From: an uncultured Bacteroidia bacterium
GTDB taxonomy: Bacteria > Bacteroidota > Bacteroidia > Bacteroidales > UBA932
Reading direction: 5' to 3'
DNA: 35,994 bases
NCBI GenBank assembly: GCA_902784965.1
Contig: CACZWU010000017.1
Span: forward strand, 1 to 35,994
Every line of letters starts with the position of its first letter. The first letter of the stretch is position 1. Under the pieces are notes generated by a model that did no database searches, was not told the origin of the DNA, and saw only the letters and a program-made list of their open reading frames with translations. This document shows, piece after piece, positions 14,977 to 23,894 of the stretch. A program made the position numbers and the translations under genes.

Positions 14977-17085
14977 TTACGAGATTTTCGAATAATCTTT
15001 CACCGTCGTGTCGAGGCGGAGGGTGCGGAGTTGTTCGGCGAGGAGGCGGTTCTCGATGTGTTCGAGGAGCGGGTCGTCGGCCAGGATGCGCTCGCCGAGG
15101 GAACGCACCTCAACCAGCGCCGGAGAGTCCTTGGCCAGGTCGGCGATGTGCAGGTCGAAGGCCAGGCCGCTCTGGCGCGTACCTTCGAAATCGCCCGGTC
15201 CCCGCATCCGCAGGTCGGCCTCGGCCAGCTCGAAGCCATCGCTGGTCGCGCACATCAACTCGATGCGCTGCTTCGATTCGTTGCTCAACTTGTAGCCTGT
15301 CATCAGGATACAGTACGATTTCTCCGCACCGCGCCCGACACGGCCGCGCAGCTGGTGGAGCTGCGAGAGCCCGAACCGCTCCGCGCTCTCGATGACCATC
15401 ACCGAAGCATTCGGCACGTCGACACCCACTTCGATCACGGACGTGGCTACCAGGATATCGGCCTTGCCCCGGGCGAACAGGTCCATGTCGAAGGCCTTGT
15501 TCTCGGTCTTCTGCTGCCCATGGACCACTGCCGTCTTGTACTGCGGCGCCGGGAAGGCCTCCGTGATGTGCAGGTAGCCCTCCTCTAGGTTCTTGTAGTC
15601 CATCTTTTCCGACTCCTTGATGAGGGGATACACCACGAAAACCTGGCGGCCCAGGGCAATCTGCTGCCGCATGAAATTGTGGAGGTCGCCCCGCCGTGTC
15701 TCGGTCCAGTGGACGGTCTCCACGGGCTTTCGGCCGGGAGGCAGTTCGTCGAGTACCGATACGTCAAGGTCGCCGTAGAGCGTCATGGCCAGCGTGCGCG
15801 GGATGGGCGTAGCCGTCATCACCAGCACATGCGGGGCCACGGCCGATTTCGACCAAAGTTTCGAGCGCTGCTCCACCCCGAAACGGTGCTGCTCGTCGAT
15901 GACGGCCAATGCCAGATGGCGGAACTGCACCGTGTCCTCGATCAAGGCATGTGTCCCGACGATGATCTGCACCGAACCGTCGAGAAGGCCGGCATGGATC
16001 AGCTCGCGTTCTTTGGCCTTGGTGCTGCCGGTCAGCAGCGCGACCCGGGCCCCGGAAGGAGCCAGGAATTTCTGCATGCTCTGGTAGTGCTGGTTCGCCA
16101 GAACTTCGGTGGGCGCCATCACGCAGGCCTGGTAGCCATTGTCGAGGGCCATCATGGCCGCCAGGACCGCCACCAGGGTCTTGCCGCTGCCCACGTCACC
16201 CTGCAGCAGGCGATTCATCTGCTTGCCGCTGGCCACGTCGGCCCGGATCTCCTTGAGCACGCGCTTCTGCGCGCCCGTGAGGGGAAAAGGCAGGGCCTCG
16301 TAGGTTTTGTTGAAATAGTCGCCGATCCGGCGGAACACCACGCCGCTGTCAGCCCGCATCCGGATGCTCTTCTGCCGCAGCAGCGAGAGCTGGAGATAGA
16401 AGAGCTCTTCGAATTTCAGACGTCTTTGCGACCGGGACAGGTCCTGGATGGAACCCGGGAAATGGATGTTCTGCAAGGAGAAAACCAGCGGTGCCAGGTG
16501 CTTTTCCTCCCGGATCCAGGCCGGGAGTGTCTCTTCAATCGACCCCAGTACCCGTTCGAGCAGAGTGCCGACCATCTTTTCAAAAAACTTGTTGGTAATG
16601 CCCGCGTTGTGCAGTTTCTCGGTGCTCGAGTACACGCCCATCATCACGCCCAGCTGGGAGAGCCGTTCTTCCGTAGCCAGGTCTATCTCGGGATGGACCA
16701 GGTTCCAGCTCCGGTTGAACGTGGCAGGCTTGCCGAATACCACGTATTCCGGACCGACCTGCAGCTTCTCCTCGATCCATTTGAGTCCTTTGAAAAAGAC
16801 CAGGTCGATCGAGCCGGTGCCGTCGGAGAAGCGGGCCACCAGGCGCTGGGAGCGTCCCTGTCCCACCTTGTCGATGCGCGTGATCCGGCCGCGGAGCTGG
16901 ATGTAGGCCATCGAACTGTCGATCTCCCGGATACTGTAGAAACGCGAGCGATCGACATAGCGGAAGGGAAAGTTGTAGAGCAGGTCGCGGAAGGTGCTGA
17001 TGCCCAACTCCTTGTTGAGCAATTCAGCCCGTTTCGGCCCTACTCCCGGCAGGTACTTGATATCACTGTCCAAAATCGACGACAT
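14977..17085 (-). CDS. recG: ATP-dependent DNA helicase RecG
   Basis: RecG is a double-strand DNA translocase that remodels stalled forks and Holliday junctions. The 702-residue product matches the family's usual length. The N-terminal wedge/OB region includes YLPGVGPKRAELLNK and LRGRITRIDKVGQG. The helicase core has Walker A GDVGSGKT (296-303), MAPTEVLANQHY, GTHALIE, the DEQH box (397-400), TATPIPRTLAM, and the C-terminal block VATSVIEVGVDVPNA, HQLRGRVGRG and ADLRMRGPGDFEGTRQSG. I chose the ATG at 17085; codons further upstream cross the promoter shared with pdxA. The probable -7 box ends only 3 bp before this ATG, so the mRNA may be leaderless or nearly so. Confidence 0.96.
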   Translation of the reverse strand: MSSILDSDIKYLPGVGPKRAELLNKELGISTFRDLLYNFPFRYVDRSRFYSIREIDSSMAYIQLRGRITRIDKVGQGRSQRLVARFSDGTGSIDLVFFKGLKWIEEKLQVGPEYVVFGKPATFNRSWNLVHPEIDLATEERLSQLGVMMGVYSSTEKLHNAGITNKFFEKMVGTLLERVLGSIEETLPAWIREEKHLAPLVFSLQNIHFPGSIQDLSRSQRRLKFEELFYLQLSLLRQKSIRMRADSGVVFRRIGDYFNKTYEALPFPLTGAQKRVLKEIRADVASGKQMNRLLQGDVGSGKTLVAVLAAMMALDNGYQACVMAPTEVLANQHYQSMQKFLAPSGARVALLTGSTKAKERELIHAGLLDGSVQIIVGTHALIEDTVQFRHLALAVIDEQHRFGVEQRSKLWSKSAVAPHVLVMTATPIPRTLAMTLYGDLDVSVLDELPPGRKPVETVHWTETRRGDLHNFMRQQIALGRQVFVVYPLIKESEKMDYKNLEEGYLHITEAFPAPQYKTAVVHGQQKTENKAFDMDLFARGKADILVATSVIEVGVDVPNASVMVIESAERFGLSQLHQLRGRVGRGAEKSYCILMTGYKLSNESKQRIELMCATSDGFELAEADLRMRGPGDFEGTRQSGLAFDLHIADLAKDSPALVEVRSLGERILADDPLLEHIENRLLAEQLRTLRLDTTVKDYSKIS

Positions 17086-17088
17086 ACA

Positions 17089-17096
17089 CAAATATA
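17089..17096 (-). promoter_or_regulatory. recG -7 box
   Basis: The minus strand reads TATATTTG here, an exact -7 consensus, only 3 bp upstream of the recG ATG. Transcription would start at or next to the start codon. Confidence 0.6.
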
Positions 17097-17107
17097 CGGA
17101 TTTTTTG

Positions 17108-17115
17108 TATCTTGC
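17108..17115 (+). promoter_or_regulatory. pdxA -7 box
   Basis: TATCTTGC is a partial match to TAnnTTTG, 25 bp before the pdxA ATG and 11 bp from the opposing recG box. Confidence 0.4.
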
Positions 17116-17140
17116 GAGAAATTTAGTGAAACGAAACGAT

Positions 17141-18223
17141 ATGGCTAAAGACAAGATAGTCGTCGGTATTACGCAAGGCGACACCAACGGAATAGGATAT
17201 GAAGTGATTATCAAGGCACTGTCCGACGCGCGCATCCTCGAAAACTGCGTCATCGTGCTCTATGGCTCCTCCCGCTTTTTCGGCATCTACCGCAAGTTCC
17301 TGCCCGAAGTCGAGCAGGTGGCAACCAACGTGATCAATGCGGCCGAAGATGCCCGCTCCAAGCGTATCAACATCATCAACGCCGTGCCCGAAAGCATGGC
17401 CATGGAAATCGGCCAGCCCACGCCCGACGGGGCCAAAGCCGCCATCCTGGCCCTCAACGCCGCCGTGGCTGATGCCAAGCGTGGTGCCATTGACGCCATC
17501 GTCACAGCACCTTTCAACAAGCATACCGTCGCCCAGGCGGGCTTCGGTTTCCCGGGTCACACTGAATATCTCATTCATGAGTTCGGCTGCGACGACGGCC
17601 TGATGTTCCTCTGCTCCGAGAACCTGCGCGTGGGCGTGGTCACCAACCACCTCCCGTTGTCGAAGGTCAGCGCAGCCATCAACGCCGACACCATCCTCAG
17701 CAAATTGCGGCTGATGAACGAATCGCTCAAGCGCGACTTCGGCATCCTCAAGCCCAAGATCGCCGTGATGGGCCTCAACCCGCACGCCGGCGACGGCGGA
17801 TCGCTCGGGAACGAGGAAATCGAGATCATCACGCCCGCCATCAATGCCGCCAACAAGGAGAAGATCCTGGCCTTCGGCCCGTATTCGCCCGACGGTTTCT
17901 TCAGCATCCACATGCAGGGGCATTTCGATGCCGTGCTGGCCATGTATCACGACCAGGGACTCATCCCTTTCAAGGCGCTGGCCTTCGACAGCGGCGTCAA
18001 CTTCACGGCCGGCCTTCCGATCGTCCGAACCTCCCCCGACCACGGCACCGGCTACGACATCGCGGGCAAGAACAAGGCCCTTTCGGGTCCGATGCAGCGT
18101 GCCATCTTCGCGGCTATCGACCTGAGCAACAACCGCCGCCGCTACGAGCAGATGAACGCCAATCCGCTCGAGACCAAGCGTTTTGAAGGTCCCAAACACG
18201 AAAAGACCATCCTGCCCGAATAG
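17141..18223 (+). CDS. pdxA: 4-hydroxythreonine-4-phosphate dehydrogenase PdxA
   Basis: PdxA oxidises 4-phosphohydroxy-L-threonine in the DXP-dependent route to pyridoxal phosphate, using NAD and a divalent metal. The 360-residue product starts MAKDKIVVGITQGDTNGIGYE. The three metal-binding histidines can be matched: H140 (FPGHTEYL), H215 (GLNPHAGDGG) and H270 (MYHDQGLIPFKAL). RTSPDHGTGYDIAGK near the C-terminus is characteristic. The ATG at 17141 matches the family N-terminus; longer in-frame starts would overlap recG. Its TAG shares one base with the GTG of rnhA, so the two are co-translated. Confidence 0.96.
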   Translation: MAKDKIVVGITQGDTNGIGYEVIIKALSDARILENCVIVLYGSSRFFGIYRKFLPEVEQVATNVINAAEDARSKRINIINAVPESMAMEIGQPTPDGAKAAILALNAAVADAKRGAIDAIVTAPFNKHTVAQAGFGFPGHTEYLIHEFGCDDGLMFLCSENLRVGVVTNHLPLSKVSAAINADTILSKLRLMNESLKRDFGILKPKIAVMGLNPHAGDGGSLGNEEIEIITPAINAANKEKILAFGPYSPDGFFSIHMQGHFDAVLAMYHDQGLIPFKALAFDSGVNFTAGLPIVRTSPDHGTGYDIAGKNKALSGPMQRAIFAAIDLSNNRRRYEQMNANPLETKRFEGPKHEKTILPE

Positions 18224-18687
18224 TGGAGCGCGCGCCCATCCAACTCTACACCGACGGGGCCTGCAGCGGCAATCCCGGCCCGGGTGGCTTTGCGGCCATC
18301 CTGCGCTGCGGTACCTATGAGAAAGTCATCTCGGCCGGCTACGCCAACACCACCAACAACCGGATGGAGTTGCTGGCCGTCATCACAGGCCTGGAAGCCA
18401 TCCGCTGGGAGCAGGCCGACGTCACGGTCTGGAGCGACAGTTCCTATGTGGTGGACGCTGTCGAAAAAGGCTGGGTATTCAGCTGGGAACAGAAGGGATT
18501 TGCCAAGAAGGCCAATCCGGACCTGTGGCAGCGTTTCCTGGCGGTGTACCGGCGGCACCATGTCCGGTTCGTCTGGGTGCGCGGGCACAATGGACACCCC
18601 GAAAACGAGCGCTGCGACCGTCTGGCGGTCGCAGCGTCACAGGAAAAGGACCTTCCTGTCGATTCAGGATACGCGCAGGAAGCGTAG
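18223..18687 (+). CDS. rnhA: Ribonuclease HI
   Basis: RNase HI degrades the RNA strand of RNA-DNA hybrids. The 154-residue product has the full catalytic set: D11 (LYTDGACSGNPGPGG), E49 (NNRMELLA), D72 (VWSDSSYV) and D132 (ENERCDRLA), plus the histidine-bearing loop VRGHNGHPENE. The GTG start overlaps the pdxA stop by one base (TAGTG) and gives the canonical N-terminus. The last 24 nt overlap the 3' end of the opposing VOC gene, so no terminator can lie between them. Confidence 0.95.
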   Translation: MERAPIQLYTDGACSGNPGPGGFAAILRCGTYEKVISAGYANTTNNRMELLAVITGLEAIRWEQADVTVWSDSSYVVDAVEKGWVFSWEQKGFAKKANPDLWQRFLAVYRRHHVRFVWVRGHNGHPENERCDRLAVAASQEKDLPVDSGYAQEA

Positions 18688-19722
18688 TGCCTTGATCATC
18701 CAGCGCGGCAGGGCCTTATGGTCGTCGCGCTTCGCAAAATCGATATAAAATCCCATCTTTTTGACCACCGGGATCCGGAAGGTCTCGACGAACTCAATCA
18801 ACGTTCCGTCGGGGTCTTCGATATAAGTAAAATGGCCGTTCGCGTCGCCCATGTCGAAATCGACGCCGCTGTCGCAGACGAACGGATGTCCCATTGCCTC
18901 ACACTCGGCCTGGACTGCGTCCATGTTGCGCACATCGAAGCACAGGTGGATGAACCCGGGATCGCCCCAGTATCGGCCTTCAAAGATTTTAACTACGGGT
19001 GCGTCGAGGGCCTGGACCAGTTCCAGACGAGCGGGACCCATCAGTTCGCCCAGGGGGCCGGTGTAGGGCTGGCTCCGTTCCAGCAGCACACGACGCACTT
19101 TCCGCCCGCCGCCGGGCAGCGCTTGCAGGTCGTCGAACACGCCGGTCTGGTCGGCCACCACCCGGTCGAAGCCCTGGAGCCGGCCGTAGAAGGCAACGGA
19201 GCGGTCTATGTCGCTGACGCCCAGCACGGCACCACAGGAGCCGCCGGTGGCGAACTCTTTGGAACGGATCATTACATAGCTGTCTTCCACGATCTCCAGG
19301 ATGTTGTCCCAGGGGTCCTGCATATAGAAATGCCGGATGCCGGCGAATTCAGCAGGCGTAGTGAGCAGGCGGAATCCTTTGCGGGAGAAAGTATCGTAGG
19401 TGGCCTGCAGGTCGCGGGTTTTGATCTTGGCGATGAAGATGCCGAGATCGCCCAGTTTGGGCTGTTCTTTGGGGTAGTTGAGCTCCCGGCCCCGGGGCTC
19501 CCAGATTTCCAGGCCGCCGCCGCTCTGGAGGCAGATGGCGAGGATGGCGAAACGGGGCTGGGGCTTGCCACCGGTATACGGAAGCATCCGTTCGGCGACG
19601 CCTTCATCGACGACGATCGGTATGTCGATGCCGAAATTCTCGCGATACCATTTCCATGTCTCGTTGGCATCCTTGACACCGATGCCCACCTGTTGCAGAC
19701 CACAAATGACTTTCTCCTTCAT
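18664..19722 (-). CDS. Two-domain VOC (glyoxalase/bleomycin-resistance fold) protein
   Basis: This 352-residue cytoplasmic protein has two vicinal-oxygen-chelate modules. The first spans about 5-140 (LQQVGIGVKDANETWKWYRENFGI, then FYMQDPWDNILEIVED) and the second about 155-330 (GAVLGVSDIDRSVAFYGRLQGF, PGFIHLCFDVRNMDAVQAECEAMG, YIEDPDGTLIEFVET). Substrate is unknown: the family includes lyases, dioxygenases and binding proteins. The IEDPDGTLIEFVE motif carries the usual metal-ligand Glu. I chose the ATG at 19722. It converges on rnhA with a 24-nt overlap and is divergent from pgi, sharing its promoter region. Confidence 0.88.
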   Translation of the reverse strand: MKEKVICGLQQVGIGVKDANETWKWYRENFGIDIPIVVDEGVAERMLPYTGGKPQPRFAILAICLQSGGGLEIWEPRGRELNYPKEQPKLGDLGIFIAKIKTRDLQATYDTFSRKGFRLLTTPAEFAGIRHFYMQDPWDNILEIVEDSYVMIRSKEFATGGSCGAVLGVSDIDRSVAFYGRLQGFDRVVADQTGVFDDLQALPGGGRKVRRVLLERSQPYTGPLGELMGPARLELVQALDAPVVKIFEGRYWGDPGFIHLCFDVRNMDAVQAECEAMGHPFVCDSGVDFDMGDANGHFTYIEDPDGTLIEFVETFRIPVVKKMGFYIDFAKRDDHKALPRWMIKALRFLRVS

Positions 19723-19743
19723 GTTCAATTGTCGTTGATTGTA

Positions 19744-19751
19744 CAAAGATA
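19744..19751 (-). promoter_or_regulatory. VOC gene -7 box
   Basis: The minus strand reads TATCTTTG, an exact TAnnTTTG match, 21 bp upstream of the ATG at 19722. It is only 5 bp from the opposing pgi box. Confidence 0.6.
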
Positions 19752-19756
19752 TTTAT

Positions 19757-19764
19757 TATATTTG
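19757..19764 (+). promoter_or_regulatory. pgi -7 box
   Basis: TATATTTG is an exact -7 consensus 24 bp before the pgi ATG at 19789. Confidence 0.62.
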
Positions 19765-19788
19765 TACGATTGGAAAAAAATCAAGAAT

Positions 19789-21087
19789 ATGGTAAAAATA
19801 GATCTTACAGGATGTGATTCCTTTGTCAAGAAAGAACAGTACAATGATTATTTGAAACAGGCGCTGGCAGCCCAGAAGGTGCTGCAGGAAGAGAGTGGCG
19901 CCGGCAACGATTTCCTCGGCTGGCAGCATCTGCCGTCCTCCATCGGCCGGAAGGAGCTGGACGACTGCCTGAGCGTCGTGGACCGCTGGATCGAAAGGGA
20001 GATCGACCTGGTGGTGGTCATCGGCATCGGCGGTTCCTACCTCGGTGCAAAAGCCGCCATCGAGGCGCTCAGCCACAGTTTCGCCTGCCAGCTCGGCAGC
20101 CACGGCCCCAAGATCGTCTTCGCTGGCGAGAATCTCTCGGAAGACTACACGGCCGAATTGCTCGACCTGATCCATGTCCGCAACCCTGCCTGCGTGGTGA
20201 TCTCCAAGAGCGGCACCACCACCGAGCCCGCCGTGGCTTTCCGCCTGGTAAAGAACTATCTCGAGCAGACTTACGGCAAGAAAGAGGCCTGCGAGCGCAT
20301 CGTGGCCATCACCGACAAGGCACGTGGCGCCCTCAAGTCGCTCTCGAACCAGGAGGGCTACAAGACCTTTGTGATCGAAGACAACATCGGCGGCCGCTTC
20401 TCCGTGCTGACGCCCGTCGGCTTGGTGCCTATCGCCCTGGCCGGCTTCGACATCGAGGCCATGGTCCGTGGCGCCCAGGATGCCGAGAAGACGCTCATGG
20501 CCTGCGACGAGGCCAATCCGGCCGTCCGTTATGCAGCCATGCGCAACTTGCTGTACGATGGTGGCAAGAAAGTCGAACTTTTCGCCAGTTTCCACCCGAA
20601 ACTCCAGTATCTGGGTGAATGGCTCAAACAACTTTTCGGCGAGAGCGAAGGAAAGGACGGCAAGGGAATCTTCCCGGCCTCGGTCATCTTTACGACAGAC
20701 CTGCACTCGATGGGCCAGTACATCCAGGAAGGCGAGCGTATGCTCTTCGAGACCGTCATCACGGTCGACCACGCGCAGCGCGAAGTCACCATCCCTGCCG
20801 ACGAACAGAATCTCGACGGGCTCAACTACCTGGCCGGCAAGCATGTGGAGCATTGCAACCGCATGGCGCAGCTGGGCACGAAGATGGCGCACATCGACGG
20901 CGGCGTGCCGAATATCGATATCCACATCGACAAGCTGGACGAGTACAATCTTGGCTGTCTCTTCTACTTCTTTGAGAAAGTATGTGGTGTCAGCGCCTAC
21001 CAGCTGGGTGTCAACCCGTTCAACCAGCCGGGCGTCGAAGCCTACAAGAAGAACATGTTCAAACTCCTGGAGAAGCCGGGGTATTGA
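19789..21087 (+). CDS. pgi: Glucose-6-phosphate isomerase
   Basis: Pgi interconverts glucose-6-phosphate and fructose-6-phosphate in glycolysis and gluconeogenesis. The 432-residue product is the shorter bacterial form. Sugar-phosphate-binding motifs are clear: VVVIGIGGSYLGAKAA, VVISKSGTTTEPAVAFR and DNIGGRFSVLTPVGL. The C-terminal half has TDLHSMGQY, GGVPNIDIHIDKLDEYNLG and NPFNQPGVEAYKKNMFKLL. The ATG at 19789 is used because upstream sequence is promoter. The TGA overlaps the addB ATG by one base (TGATG), so this central-metabolism gene heads an operon with the recombination nuclease pair; the grouping appears positional. Confidence 0.96.
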   Translation: MVKIDLTGCDSFVKKEQYNDYLKQALAAQKVLQEESGAGNDFLGWQHLPSSIGRKELDDCLSVVDRWIEREIDLVVVIGIGGSYLGAKAAIEALSHSFACQLGSHGPKIVFAGENLSEDYTAELLDLIHVRNPACVVISKSGTTTEPAVAFRLVKNYLEQTYGKKEACERIVAITDKARGALKSLSNQEGYKTFVIEDNIGGRFSVLTPVGLVPIALAGFDIEAMVRGAQDAEKTLMACDEANPAVRYAAMRNLLYDGGKKVELFASFHPKLQYLGEWLKQLFGESEGKDGKGIFPASVIFTTDLHSMGQYIQEGERMLFETVITVDHAQREVTIPADEQNLDGLNYLAGKHVEHCNRMAQLGTKMAHIDGGVPNIDIHIDKLDEYNLGCLFYFFEKVCGVSAYQLGVNPFNQPGVEAYKKNMFKLLEKPGY

Positions 21088-23894
21088 TGAAATTTCTGGA
21101 AGCTGTAGCCGACAGGTACGCCCGGCGCAAGTCGCTGGAGCGTACTTGTTTTGTGTTCCCGAACCGGCGGTCCGCCACATTCTTCAAACGGTATTTGGGG
21201 AAGGCGGCCGGACGGCCGCTGTTCGTGCCGTCGATGTGCACCATCGACGAACTGTTCCAGCGCATCTCCGGCCTCGAGACCATCGACAAGGTTTCCGCCC
21301 TGGACCGCCTCTATCGGATCTACAGGAGCATCCTGCAGGAGCAGGGCCGCACCGCGGAGTCCTTCGACGATTTCATCTACTGGGGTGACATCCTGCTGAG
21401 CGACTTCGACGACATCGACAAATATCGCGTCGACGCCGGCAAAATGCTTGTCAATCTGCGTGACCTGAAAGAACTTACCAGCGACTACGACTTCCTCTCC
21501 GACACCCAGCGCGCCGCCATCTCCGAATTCTGCGGCAGCTATTTCGGGAAAGGGGAGGCCGGGAGCGGAAGCCGGCAGGACTTCGCGCAGCTCTGGAATA
21601 TCCTCCACCCGCTCTACACCCGCTTCCGCAAAGACCTCCGGAACGCCGGACAGGGCTATCCCGGCATGATCTACCGCAGCGTGGCCGACGATATCCGTCC
21701 CGACAGCCAGTTGCTGCCTGCCTTCGACGAAGTCGTCTTCATCGGCCTCAATGCGCTGAACAACTGTGAAATCGCCCTGCTGACCGAATTGCAGAAGGAG
21801 GGGAAAGCCGACTTCTACTGGGACTTTGAAGGTACGCTGCTCCGGGACTCTGCCAACAAGGCGGGCCGCTTTATCCGTGAGAACATCGACCGCTTCCCTT
21901 CACGCGAACCGCTGTCGGGCATCGCGCCGGAAGGCCTGCCCGCCATCGAAGTCATCCGGGTCCCTTCCGCGGTGGGACAGACCCGCAAGGCGATGCAGAT
22001 CATCGAGGAGCTCAACGCCGCCGGGCAGCTGGAGACACCGGAAGAAACGGCCGTGGTGCTGCCCGACGAAAGCCTGCTTTTCCCGATGCTGGGCGCGCTG
22101 CCCGCATCGGTGGAAAAAGTCAACGTCACGATGGGTTATCCGCTGTCCGCCGGACAGGTGGAGACCCTGCTCGCTTCAGCGGAACGACTGCAGGCCAACC
22201 GCCGGACCAAAGGCGGCGTCGCGCATTTCTATCACCGCGACGTCATGGACCTGTTGGAGCACCCTTATGTCCTGGCGGCCGATGCGGACAGCGTCGTGCC
22301 GGCCGTACGGACGGCGATCCGCGCGCAGAACCGCATCTTTGTGGCGGCGGACTGGCTCGCTGCGCAGGGCCCGCTCTTCGCCACGCTCTTCAAGCCCGTG
22401 GAACAGACGGACGGGCTGGCTGGATGGCTGCTGGAACTCATCCAGGCGCTGCAGGCACAGCAGCCCGCGCTGGAGCGCGAGTTCCTCTATCGTTACAGCG
22501 AGATCATCACTGCACTTTCGAAGGTGGCGCTCGACTACGACACCCTCGAGCAACGCACCTGGTTCCGGCTGCTGGCCCGGCTGGCGGCCCTGGTTTCCGT
22601 CCCTTTCGAAGGGGAGCCGCTCAGCGGTCTGCAGCTGATGGGCCCGCTCGAGACCCGCGCCCTCGACTTCCGCAACCTCATCATGCTCTCGGTAGGCGAG
22701 GGCATCTTTCCCTCCCGCACCGTCAGCAGCTCTTTCATCCCGTATAACCTGCGCGTGGGCTTCGGCCTGCCCACCTACGAGTTGCAGGATGCCATCTGGT
22801 CGTACTATTTCTACCGGAGCATCTGCCGCGCGGAACGCGTCTGGCTGCTCTACGATTCCCGCACCGAAGGACTGCAGAGCGGAGAGGAGAGCCGCTACAT
22901 CAAGCAACTGAAATACCATTACGGCCTGCCGGTCGTCGAGAAGGTGGCCACCTACTCGCTGGACGTGAAGGCGGCCGACCGCACCATCGTGAAGGTCGAA
23001 AAGAACAAGGCGGTGCTGCAGGAGCTTCACGACCGTTTCGTGACGGGCAAAGGGGTCTTTTCGGCCTCTTCGCTCAACTGCTACCTCGACTGTCCCCTGA
23101 AATTCTACTACCAGTATGTCCGTCAGATCAAGGAACAGGACGAGGTGACGGAAGAGGTGGATGCGAGCCTTTTCGGCGATATCTTCCACCTGGTGATGCG
23201 GCATCTTTATACTCCCTTCAAGCAGCAGCTCATCACGCGCGAGACCATCGCGCAACTGCGGAGAGACAAGCGGCGGCTGGAACAGCTGACCGAGGCGGCT
23301 TTCCGGGAGAAGGGCATCGAGGAGATCGAAGGGGAAAATGCGATCCTGAAAAACCTGGTGCTGCGTTTCGTCGACCGGACCCTGGAGGTCGACGGGGGCA
23401 TGACGCCCTTTACCTTCCTCGGCGCCGAGGAAAGGCGCAGCAGCCCGCTGCAACTGGCTGACGGCCGCCAAGTACGCATCTTCGGCTATATCGACCGCCT
23501 GGACAGCAACCAGCCCGGCGTGATCCGTGTGGTGGACTACAAGACGGGCAGTGTGGAGCGGAAAGACGACTGCCGCAGCGTCGACAAGCTCTTTAACCGG
23601 AACCTCTCCCCGCGTCCCTATATCGGGTTCCAGTTGTATTTCTACGCCTTGCTGATGTCCCGGCAGCCCGATGCCGGGAATACGCAGTACCAACCCTGTG
23701 TCTACGCGCTCCGTGATATCTTCAAGGGGGCGCCGGCCGAGCCTGTTATCGAACCGGGGAATCTCTCCTATTTCGCGAATCGGGTGCAGGCTCTGATTGA
23801 GGAGATTTTCAATCCCAATGAAAATTTCACCGGTGACTGCTCCGACGACAAGATTTGTGGTTATTGCCCCTTCAAACGCCTATGCAAGAGATAG
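21087..23894 (+). CDS. addB: AddB-like PD-(D/E)XK nuclease subunit
   Basis: This 935-residue protein is the AddB-like partner of a RecBCD/AddAB-type end-resecting helicase-nuclease. The N-terminal and central parts (TCFVFPNRRSATFFKRYL, QTRKAMQIIEEL, LMGPLETRALDFRNLIMLSVGEGIFP) resemble a degenerate SF1 helicase fold. There is no Walker A GxxxxGKT motif. The C-terminal nuclease has H701, D803 (GYIDRLD) and D817-x-K819 (VVDYKTG). Cysteines C665/C669 together with C924, C927 and C933 (ICGYCPFKRLC) match the 4Fe-4S cluster of AddB-type nucleases. Start ATG overlaps the pgi stop; the end overlaps addA by 13 nt. The AddB name is by family and context. Confidence 0.88.
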   Translation: MKFLEAVADRYARRKSLERTCFVFPNRRSATFFKRYLGKAAGRPLFVPSMCTIDELFQRISGLETIDKVSALDRLYRIYRSILQEQGRTAESFDDFIYWGDILLSDFDDIDKYRVDAGKMLVNLRDLKELTSDYDFLSDTQRAAISEFCGSYFGKGEAGSGSRQDFAQLWNILHPLYTRFRKDLRNAGQGYPGMIYRSVADDIRPDSQLLPAFDEVVFIGLNALNNCEIALLTELQKEGKADFYWDFEGTLLRDSANKAGRFIRENIDRFPSREPLSGIAPEGLPAIEVIRVPSAVGQTRKAMQIIEELNAAGQLETPEETAVVLPDESLLFPMLGALPASVEKVNVTMGYPLSAGQVETLLASAERLQANRRTKGGVAHFYHRDVMDLLEHPYVLAADADSVVPAVRTAIRAQNRIFVAADWLAAQGPLFATLFKPVEQTDGLAGWLLELIQALQAQQPALEREFLYRYSEIITALSKVALDYDTLEQRTWFRLLARLAALVSVPFEGEPLSGLQLMGPLETRALDFRNLIMLSVGEGIFPSRTVSSSFIPYNLRVGFGLPTYELQDAIWSYYFYRSICRAERVWLLYDSRTEGLQSGEESRYIKQLKYHYGLPVVEKVATYSLDVKAADRTIVKVEKNKAVLQELHDRFVTGKGVFSASSLNCYLDCPLKFYYQYVRQIKEQDEVTEEVDASLFGDIFHLVMRHLYTPFKQQLITRETIAQLRRDKRRLEQLTEAAFREKGIEEIEGENAILKNLVLRFVDRTLEVDGGMTPFTFLGAEERRSSPLQLADGRQVRIFGYIDRLDSNQPGVIRVVDYKTGSVERKDDCRSVDKLFNRNLSPRPYIGFQLYFYALLMSRQPDAGNTQYQPCVYALRDIFKGAPAEPVIEPGNLSYFANRVQALIEEIFNPNENFTGDCSDDKICGYCPFKRLCKR

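Noticed and set aside
18664-19722. VOC protein as 4-hydroxyphenylpyruvate dioxygenase
   Set aside because: Two VOC modules are present, but no HPPD-specific C-terminal signature was recognised, so only the fold is claimed.
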